Below are positions 23,546 through 29,687 of a stretch of DNA of 29,687 nt, one piece after another. A program made the position numbers and the translations under genes. Source of the stretch: H111-94 sp034436045 (GTDB taxonomy: Bacteria; Chloroflexota; Ktedonobacteria; Ktedonobacterales; Ktedonobacteraceae); contig DAOTVZ010000173.1 of NCBI GenBank assembly GCA_034436045.1, positions 1 to 29,687 of the forward strand. Reading direction: 5' to 3'. How positions within the stretch are numbered: the stretch's first letter is position 1; each line of letters starts with the position of its first letter. Under the pieces are notes generated by a model. That model saw only the letters and a list, made by a program, of their open reading frames with translations, searched no databases and was not told the origin of the DNA.

Positions 23546-24898
23546 TCAAGTTATGAGGGTTTGTCTGGTCACACGCCGCCAGAAACTGGATGAGTAGTGG
23601 GGATCGATATATTGCGCGAACTCCTTCCATTGTGGGTAGTATGCCTGGAAGCTTTCTGCCGTCATGTGTGCATCTTTGGCGGGATAGACTGCGCCGCCGC
23701 TTTCACGCACAAGTTGATCTAACCGCTCGAACAGCGTCAGCGTCTTGGGGCCATGATAGGGGAAATCGAGCGCGAGCGTCAGGCCTGGACGTGGAAAGGA
23801 GAGCATCCCAGGCGAAGGTATATCGCCAAATTTCTTTAGCACGGTAAGAAACGAGCCTTCGCCGGAGCGACTGATAGTCTCCAGCAACACCTTCATTACG
23901 TCGTAGCCATTATCAAGCGGCACGACACACTGGTATTGCAAAAATCCGCGTTTGCCATACATGCGGTTCCAGTGTTGAATGGTATCCAGAGGATAGAAGA
24001 ACGGCTCATAGGGTACCAGCTTACGCACACGGTTGCCGTGCTGCGCGCGATAATACACTGCATTAAACGCCTTCATGCTGAACGTGTTCAGCACAAAAGA
24101 CGGCATATCGACAGGAACACTCAAACGGGGCGAACGTGCGCCATCGCCTTGCCACTCTCGTAGCTCGCTTTCTAATGGTTCAGCATGATCGCCGCGCATG
24201 AAGAGGCCGCGTCCAAGTTGCTGTCCAGAGGCGAGACAATCGACCCAGGCTACAGTATACTCGAAATCCTGGTCGGAGTCGTTGGAGAGTGCCATGAACT
24301 CGGTCAGCGAACGGTAGCGAATACGCTCCATCAAAATAAAGGGATTATGGATAGGCTTGAGGCGAAACTCGGCCCATAGAATAAGGCCGGTCAGGCCCAG
24401 ACCGCCGATGGTGGCCCTGAACAATTGCACATTTTCGTCTGGCGAACACAGAAGACGTTCGCCGTTAGAGCGTAGCAGTTCAAAGCGGGTGACGTGACAA
24501 CCGAAGGTTCCAGCGCGATGATGATTCTTGCCATGTACGTCATTCGCAATCGCTCCGCCCACCGAGACAAACTTTGTCCCTGGAGTGACAGGCAGGAACC
24601 AGCCGCGCGGCACGATCAGCGTTAAAATATCGGCCAGCGTTACGCCCGCCTCGCAACGTAAAATGCCCTTCTGCTCATCGAAAGCCAGAAAGTGATTGAG
24701 GTGGCTCACATCCAGCATGACGCCATCCTCATTCAGACAACTATCGCCGTAGCTGCGCCCGTAAGCATAGGGCAACACGGGGGCGTCGAAAGAGGCGAGA
24801 TCGGGCAGCTCGTCGCGCCAGTACACGGGGACAACGGCGCGCGGTCGCACACGTGGATAGCGTCCCCACGATTGCGGTATCATTGGCATCTTATTCAT
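23546..24898 (-). CDS. FAD-binding oxidoreductase, DprE1-like
   Basis: This 450-aa protein is a VAO/PCMH-type flavoprotein. FAD-binding features are PYAYGRSYGDS (about 43-53) and VGGAIANDVHGKNHHRAGTFG (113-133), the latter nearly the DprE1 signature. The C-terminus keeps GGAVYPAKDAHMTAESF, whose lysine (K408) aligns with catalytic K418 of M. tuberculosis DprE1. The segment LTLALDFP aligns with the DprE1 NICVDFP segment, putting Ala376 where DprE1 has Cys387. DprE1 oxidises decaprenylphosphoryl-ribose for DprE2 to reduce, and the DprE2-like gene follows on the same strand. The ATG at 24898 has only a weak ribosome binding site. The substrate in this organism is an inference. Confidence 0.83.
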   Translation of the reverse strand: MNKMPMIPQSWGRYPRVRPRAVVPVYWRDELPDLASFDAPVLPYAYGRSYGDSCLNEDGVMLDVSHLNHFLAFDEQKGILRCEAGVTLADILTLIVPRGWFLPVTPGTKFVSVGGAIANDVHGKNHHRAGTFGCHVTRFELLRSNGERLLCSPDENVQLFRATIGGLGLTGLILWAEFRLKPIHNPFILMERIRYRSLTEFMALSNDSDQDFEYTVAWVDCLASGQQLGRGLFMRGDHAEPLESELREWQGDGARSPRLSVPVDMPSFVLNTFSMKAFNAVYYRAQHGNRVRKLVPYEPFFYPLDTIQHWNRMYGKRGFLQYQCVVPLDNGYDVMKVLLETISRSGEGSFLTVLKKFGDIPSPGMLSFPRPGLTLALDFPYHGPKTLTLFERLDQLVRESGGAVYPAKDAHMTAESFQAYYPQWKEFAQYIDPHYSSSFWRRVTRQTLIT

Positions 24899-24973
24899 AG
24901 CGCTTATTTTAGCAGATGCTTGTCAAATTCTAAAGCCCTAAAGGCTACCTATTTTCTATAAATCAGTCTATAA

Positions 24974-24994
24974 CAGAGGCTATAGAAGCCTCTG
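24974..24994 (+). other. 7-bp stem-loop in the gap before the secreted-protein gene
   Basis: CAGAGGC (24974-24980) pairs with GCCTCTG (24988-24994) around a 7-base loop. It lies in the 273-base gap 24899-25171 between divergent genes. No T-run follows. The rest of the gap shows no convincing promoter or ORF. Function is unknown. Confidence 0.35.
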
Positions 24995-25171
24995 CTATTC
25001 CATCTGCCATTCGGAATGTTCAGGCAAAGAAGCCGACGAGGGGGTAGGCAACAGGTTGATGATCTATTTGATGTGCAGCTTAACATTACGTAGCACTGGA
25101 ACACTGCAAGATCGATCCTGAAAATTGCCGTGTTATGAACCCTTTGTTCAAGCAATGAGGAGGACTCTTCT

Positions 25172-26425
25172 GTGAAGAAACATCTCTATTTATCACGTCA
25201 AGGCAGTGCAACTATGGCTATCATCGCACTGCTAAGTCTCGTGTTGGGAGCAGCTTATCTCTCTGGCCATGTCACGGTTACGCATGCTGCGGCGGCCCCC
25301 AACGACGGTGACGGTATAGGCACACCGATGTTCACAACCGACCAGAGCGTGACGAATTTCTCCGCCAACGCCGACACTATCCCGTATTGGCGTTCGTCTT
25401 TTACCGACCCGACGAACGGGGTCACATATCCCTTTACGATGGTTGGCACAAATCCATTTCAGGATGACGTGACTACGACAGTTCCTACGGTCATTATCCC
25501 CTTCAGCTTTACCTTCGTGCAGTCAGCCTCTACCAACAATGTACTCGATGGGACAAGCAAGGTTACTCTGACGGAACAATCGCCAATGTTTCAGAATGCC
25601 GATATTGGTACGGCAGCAGACACTACGGCGAGCGCTCCACCGGCGTATCCTGGGGTGGCTCCTGCCAATGCCCGCCCGCTCCACGAGCCGAGCGATGTGA
25701 CCCAGGTAGCTGATGCCATCGAGCGCGCTCTATGGGGCAAGACCGGCTCCAGCTACCATGTGTTGCTTGGTCAGCCGACAGTCCTGCCTACCGTCTCATA
25801 TACTGTACCCAGTAACCAGGGCTTCCTCACCATTGGTCACCGTTCAGGTGCGCGCATCGGCCTGATAGAATACCAGTGGTTCTCCGACCGACTGAACGAG
25901 GCTATGCGCAGTTTGCACATCAGCCCGAAGGTGCTGCCGATCTTCCTGGTATACAATACCTTCCTCTACATTAAAACACCGGGTAATTGCTGCGTCCTCG
26001 GCTATCACGGTGCAACTACGTCGTTAAATGGCAATGGCCAACAGTTAGTAAATACCTATATGTTTGCCTCTTACAGTGATCCGGGTATCTTCGCAAAGAA
26101 TCCCGGCGATGCGATCTCTTACATCCAGGATGTCAATGCTCTGAGCCACGAAGTTCAGGAGTGGCTGAACGATCCCTTCGTCAACAATGTCGTCAATCCC
26201 TGGCTGACGCCGACCGCTCCACAATATGGCTGTAGTGACTACCTGGAAACCGGCGATCCCGTGGTGAGCTACGGCTTCACGGTGCAGATGCCTGATGGCG
26301 TGGCTTATCACCCGGAGGACGAGGTCTTCTTCTCCTGGTTTGCACGCCAGAAACCTTCTATTGCCGAGGAAGGTTATTACACCTATCTGAACAACTTCGC
26401 CAACGTAGCGCAAGGTTGCTCGTGA
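25172..26425 (+). CDS. Secreted protein of unknown function with HEVQE motif
   Basis: This 417-aa protein starts at GTG, with GAGGAGGA ending 7 bases upstream. The signal peptide has a basic start (MKKHLYLSRQGS), a hydrophobic core (AIIALLSLVLGAAYLSGHV) and a likely cleavage near THAAAA. The mature protein is beta-rich at first (40-160), then contains FLVYNTFLYIKTPGNCCVLGYHGA, and later ALSHEVQEWLNDPF (H326, E327, E330, D334). The HExxE part resembles a zinc-metallopeptidase-like site but lacks the second His of HExxH, so a peptidase call is not safe. Cysteines near 271-272 and C351 could form disulfides. I do not recognise the family. It is followed by two hairpins, so it probably ends its own transcript. 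Confidence 0.75.
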   Translation: MKKHLYLSRQGSATMAIIALLSLVLGAAYLSGHVTVTHAAAAPNDGDGIGTPMFTTDQSVTNFSANADTIPYWRSSFTDPTNGVTYPFTMVGTNPFQDDVTTTVPTVIIPFSFTFVQSASTNNVLDGTSKVTLTEQSPMFQNADIGTAADTTASAPPAYPGVAPANARPLHEPSDVTQVADAIERALWGKTGSSYHVLLGQPTVLPTVSYTVPSNQGFLTIGHRSGARIGLIEYQWFSDRLNEAMRSLHISPKVLPIFLVYNTFLYIKTPGNCCVLGYHGATTSLNGNGQQLVNTYMFASYSDPGIFAKNPGDAISYIQDVNALSHEVQEWLNDPFVNNVVNPWLTPTAPQYGCSDYLETGDPVVSYGFTVQMPDGVAYHPEDEVFFSWFARQKPSIAEEGYYTYLNNFANVAQGCS

Positions 26426-26435
26426 GTGCTTAATC

Positions 26436-26448
26436 GGGCGTGACGCCC
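26436..26448 (+). other. 13-base palindrome just after the secreted-protein gene
   Basis: GGGCGT-g-ACGCCC is a perfect inverted repeat 11 bases after the stop codon. With a 1-base centre it would open to a small stem-loop in RNA. No T-run follows. It may help end or protect the transcript. Confidence 0.4.
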
Positions 26449-26504
26449 CACCGGCACATCTTCGTCGCCAAACCTTGTCAGGCCTACCCCAGCAGAGACG
26501 CTTA

Positions 26505-26528
26505 AGACCTTCCCATCTGGGAAGGTCT
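26505..26528 (+). terminator. 10-bp hairpin, probable terminator
   Basis: AGACCTTCCC (26505-26514) pairs perfectly with GGGAAGGTCT (26519-26528) around the loop ATCT. The following CACTTTCT is only moderately T-rich. It lies 80 bases after the secreted-protein stop and before the dnaE promoter region. Confidence 0.6.
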
Positions 26529-26632
26529 CACTTTCTATGAATTGCCAAAAAGGTACCCCATTGCTCTCCTCTGACCGGCCCGCCGCCCCCTCGCACGTTG
26601 TATAAGAGAGGAAGCTATACGCAAAATTCCTA

Positions 26633-26661
26633 TTGCCATCGAACACATTTTCTATTATTCT
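26633..26661 (+). promoter_or_regulatory. Weak candidate promoter for dnaE
   Basis: TTGCCA (26633-26638) and TATTCT (26656-26661) are 17 bases apart, each matching 4 of 6 consensus bases. The predicted start near 26668 gives a leader of about 54 nt before the ATG at 26722. Confidence 0.35.
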
Positions 26662-26721
26662 TAAAGCAGGCGACAACAAACCACCTATTTTTCATGCATC
26701 TACAGGGAAGAAGGATTTTGT

Positions 26722-29687
26722 ATGAGTGCTGATTTTGCTCATCTCCACGTCCACACGGAGTATTCGCTGCTGGACGGTTTCAGCCGCATCAACAAGCTGG
26801 TGGAGCAGGCCAAAACGCTGGGGATGCAGCACCTGGCGATTACCGATCACGGCGTCATGTATGGCGCGATTGAGTTCTACAAGGCTTGCAAAGCAAAAGG
26901 GATTAATCCCGTCATCGGCATTGAAGCTTATTTAACCGAGGATATGTACGATCACTCGAAACGCTTCAGCGATGATTACCATCACCTGCTGCTGCTGGCG
27001 AAGAACAATACCGGCTACTATAACTTGATGAAGCTGACCACCATTGCCAACACGAAGGGCTGGCATCTGCGCCCGCGCATCGATAAGAAGGTGCTGGAGC
27101 AGTATCACGAAGGGCTGATCGTCACCTCTACCTGCCTCTCTGGTGAGATACCCAAAATGTTGCTCAAAGAGCAGCGCGATGAAGCTTATAAGATGGCGAA
27201 CTGGTACCGCGACGTCTTCGGCAAAGAAAATTTTTATTTAGAGATTCAGGAACATCACGGTATCTTCGATGACGGCAAGCCATCGCCACAGAGCCAGTTG
27301 AACCAGTTGCTTTACCAGATGCACAAGGACCTGGACATTCCGATGGTTGCCACCAATGACCTGCACTATATCGAGGCCGATGACCATACCTCGCATGATG
27401 TGCTGCTCTGCGTGCAAACGGGTAAGCAATTGGACACGCCCAGACGTATGCGCTTCGATAGCAACGAATATTATCTCAAGAGTCCAGAGGAGATGGCGCG
27501 TCTCTTCCCCGAATTGCCCGAAGCCCTCATGAACAGCGTGCGCATCGCCGAGCAGTGCAGCGTTGACCCACTGGCCTATAAAGCGAAGCTGCCCAACTAC
27601 GATATTCCGCCGGGCTATAGCAGTCAGAAGGAGTATCTGTACGCCCTGTGCTGCAAGGGGGTCGAGGAACGCTTTGGCACAATGACCGAGCGTATTCAAA
27701 GGCAATTAGAGTATGAAATCAACATGATCGCCGATAAAGGCTTCGTCCCCTATTTCTTGATCGAGTGGGATTTCGTGAATTACGCACGCTCGCATGGCAT
27801 TCGCTGCTCCGCGCGCGGCTCCGCCGCCGGTAGCCTGCTGGCCTACACGCTGGGCATCACCAATGTGGACCCGCTGCGCTACCAGTTGCCGTTTGAACGT
27901 TTCTTCAACACCGAACGCGCCGACATGCCCGATATTGACATGGACTTCCCCGATGATCGTCGTGAAGAAGTGATCGAATATGTGACGCGCAAGTATGGCG
28001 AGGATTGCGTCGCACAGATGGTCACGTTCAACACAATGGCGGCCAAAGCTGCCGTTAAGGACGTGGCGCGCGTGATGGGCCTGCAAGACATCGGCGACCG
28101 CATCACGCGCCTGATTCCCACCGGCCCCAAAGTCACGCTGCAAGGCTCGCTGGACAGCGTGAAAGAACTGAGCGATCTGTACAGGGAGAGTCCCCAGGCC
28201 AAAGAGATCATCGACCAGGCACTCAAGCTGGAAGGTTCTGTGCGCACAACTGGCGTGCATGCGGCCGGCGTGATTATCGCCAATGAGGCACTGGAACATT
28301 TCGTGCCGCTCCAACTGCGTGACCCCAAAGACCCCAGCAAGGGCCGCATCACCCAGTACGAGCAGATGCACCTGGAAGAACTGGGCTTGATCAAATTCGA
28401 CTTCCTGGGCCTCTCCAACCTGACCATCCTGGATAACACGATCAAGTTCATTAAGCAATCGCGCGGCGAAGATCTCGTACTGGAGAAGATACCACTTGAT
28501 CCGGTGGAGGGCGACGAGGAGCAGAATAAACGCCGCCAGAAAGCCTTCGACCTGCTGACCAGTGGCGAAACGACGGGCATCTTCCAACTTGAGGGGCCGA
28601 AGATGCGTGAATATATCAAGCAACTTAAGCCAACGCGCGTGGAGGACGTGATGGCGATGATCGCGCTCTACCGGCCTGGCCCGATGGATAGCATTCCTGA
28701 TTTTATCGACGCCAAGCATGGACGTAAAAAGGTCAAATATCTTGACCCTCGTCTGGCCGAATGGCTGGAAGAGTCCTATGGGGTCATCGTGTATCAGGAT
28801 CAGGTGCTGTTTATCGGCGTCAACATGGCGGGCTTCTCGTGGGGCAAGGTCAATAAGTTCCGCAAGGCGCTGAGCAAGAAGAAGATGGACGAGGTGCAGA
28901 GCTACCGCGAGGACTTCATCAAGGGCTGCGTGAAGAACGGCATGAAGCAGGAAGATGCGGAACAACTCTTCACGCTGGTGCTACCCTTTGGTGGCTACGG
29001 TTTTAACAAGGCTCATGCCGCCAGCTACGCCGTCGTGGCCTTCTACACCGCCTATCTCAAAGCCAACTACACTGCGGAGTTTATGGCGGCGACGATGACG
29101 ACCGAGGCGTCGGATGCCAAAAAGATCGCCAATGCTATTGCCGAGTGTAAGCGCATGGGCGTCGAAGTGCTGGGGCCGGATGTCAACAAGAGTGATCGCG
29201 GCTTCACGGTCGAGAACGGCGGTGTGCGCTTTGGCCTGCTGGCAATCAAGGGCATCGGCGAGGGGCCAATCGGCGAGATTGTGCGCGCACGTAGCGAAGG
29301 CGGCCCCTTCAAGTCGCTGGCCGATTTTTGCACGCGCGTCGATCCCAAATATGTCGGCAAGGGCACGCTGGAAACGCTGATCAAAGCGGGCGCGATGGAC
29401 TCACTGGCCGGTGGTCGCCGCCACGTGTTGCTGGCTTCGGTCGAGCGTGCTATGCAATTCGGCAAGAGCGAGCGCGAGGCCAAAGAGCGTGGCATCATGA
29501 GCCTCTTCGGCGACATGGAGGAGGTCAGCAACGCGCTGGAGTTCTCGCTCAACGAGAACGCCGCCGATATTCCGCGCAAGCAACTGTTAGAGTGGGAGAA
29601 AGAACTCATCGGTGTCTACATTACGAAGCATCCACTGGCCTATCTGAGCGACCTGCTCAAAGAGAAGACGACGCATACGACCGCCGA
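26722..29687 (+). CDS. dnaE: DNA polymerase III alpha subunit (3' part outside the window)
   Basis: This is the replicative polymerase of the C family. The reading frame is open for 988 codons to the window end with no stop; family members run to about 1150-1200, so the C-terminal OB and tail are missing only because of the window edge. The N-terminal PHP domain keeps the metal-ligand set: HVH (H9, H11), TDHG (D42, H43), E68 in GIEAY, HHLLL (87-88), C138 in STCLSG and NDLHY (D213, H215). It is therefore predicted to retain PHP 3'-5' proofreading. Polymerase acidic residues are in PDIDMDFPDD (D404, D406). Other motifs are SARGSAAGSLL, KFDFLGL, MIALYRPGPM, FGGYGFNKAHAASYA and ITKHPL. The start has AAGAAGGA upstream. 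It appears full-length in the part seen. Confidence 0.97.
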   Translation, partial: MSADFAHLHVHTEYSLLDGFSRINKLVEQAKTLGMQHLAITDHGVMYGAIEFYKACKAKGINPVIGIEAYLTEDMYDHSKRFSDDYHHLLLLAKNNTGYYNLMKLTTIANTKGWHLRPRIDKKVLEQYHEGLIVTSTCLSGEIPKMLLKEQRDEAYKMANWYRDVFGKENFYLEIQEHHGIFDDGKPSPQSQLNQLLYQMHKDLDIPMVATNDLHYIEADDHTSHDVLLCVQTGKQLDTPRRMRFDSNEYYLKSPEEMARLFPELPEALMNSVRIAEQCSVDPLAYKAKLPNYDIPPGYSSQKEYLYALCCKGVEERFGTMTERIQRQLEYEINMIADKGFVPYFLIEWDFVNYARSHGIRCSARGSAAGSLLAYTLGITNVDPLRYQLPFERFFNTERADMPDIDMDFPDDRREEVIEYVTRKYGEDCVAQMVTFNTMAAKAAVKDVARVMGLQDIGDRITRLIPTGPKVTLQGSLDSVKELSDLYRESPQAKEIIDQALKLEGSVRTTGVHAAGVIIANEALEHFVPLQLRDPKDPSKGRITQYEQMHLEELGLIKFDFLGLSNLTILDNTIKFIKQSRGEDLVLEKIPLDPVEGDEEQNKRRQKAFDLLTSGETTGIFQLEGPKMREYIKQLKPTRVEDVMAMIALYRPGPMDSIPDFIDAKHGRKKVKYLDPRLAEWLEESYGVIVYQDQVLFIGVNMAGFSWGKVNKFRKALSKKKMDEVQSYREDFIKGCVKNGMKQEDAEQLFTLVLPFGGYGFNKAHAASYAVVAFYTAYLKANYTAEFMAATMTTEASDAKKIANAIAECKRMGVEVLGPDVNKSDRGFTVENGGVRFGLLAIKGIGEGPIGEIVRARSEGGPFKSLADFCTRVDPKYVGKGTLETLIKAGAMDSLAGGRRHVLLASVERAMQFGKSEREAKERGIMSLFGDMEEVSNALEFSLNENAADIPRKQLLEWEKELIGVYITKHPLAYLSDLLKEKTTHTTA

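Noticed and set aside
25185..25203. TATTTATCACGTCA in the secreted-protein gene as another repeat copy
   Set aside because: Only a short inner part matches and the diagnostic CGTAGGGACA end is missing; it is coding sequence.
27706..28965. 419-aa minus-strand ORF opposite dnaE
   Set aside because: It is a shadow of the conserved dnaE frame; its composition is His/Leu/Ala-rich and no motif is seen.
1..29687. Insertion sequences, prophage or toxin-antitoxin modules
   Set aside because: No transposase, integrase, phage structural gene or toxin-antitoxin pair is recognised among the genes.

Overview
This is a chromosomal stretch of about 55% GC whose gene content fits the Chloroflexota, most likely class Ktedonobacteria. 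That placement is an inference. It rests on a Ser/Thr kinase with C-terminal TPRs beside a membrane PP2C phosphatase, a DUF4388 protein, proteins joining zinc ribbons to low-complexity linkers, and a PHP-type DnaE. No rRNA or other firm taxonomic marker is present. I see no phage, transposase or CRISPR-Cas operon.

Layout. 1-1453: a zinc-ribbon / RG-rich / double-HTH protein behind a good sigma70-type promoter. 1490-2039: a 133-bp imperfect palindrome with a solo half-copy, flanking a HIT hydrolase. 2053-5501: three tightly packed GT4 glycosyltransferases. 5548-5765: two tRNA-Ser genes (minus strand) with a promoter. 5784-7208 (minus): a HAD hydrolase and a small four-cysteine protein. 7569-9005: a PDZ-radical SAM-DUF512 protein. 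9133-14359: an acyl-CoA module with two acyl-CoA synthetases, a TetR regulator and an amidohydrolase; one synthetase promoter carries a likely TetR operator. 14360-14589: a noncoding gap with stacked hairpins and one CRISPR-repeat-like sequence.

14590-21453 (minus) is a signalling block: DUF4388 protein and trehalose-6-phosphate phosphatase (ATGA overlap), then a Ser/Thr kinase with TPRs and a two-TM PP2C phosphatase whose outer domain looks like a dead trypsin-fold protease. 21705-22700 encodes a cell-surface Ig-like protein ending in a TM anchor. 22702-24898 (minus) encodes a DprE2-like / DprE1-like pair. 25172-26425 encodes a secreted protein of unknown function. 26722 to the window end is dnaE, cut by the window edge.

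How the genes may work together (inference). The glycosyltransferases, the DprE1/DprE2-like pair and the anchored and secreted proteins point to envelope polysaccharide work. The kinase and phosphatase probably form a reversible phosphorylation pair. The synthetase/TetR/amidohydrolase group looks like an inducible carboxylic-acid catabolic unit. The items most worth a second look are the pseudo-protease-PP2C fusion, the structured gap at 14474-14589, the palindromic repeat family, the double-HTH zinc-ribbon protein and the DprE1 homologue lacking the drug-reactive cysteine.
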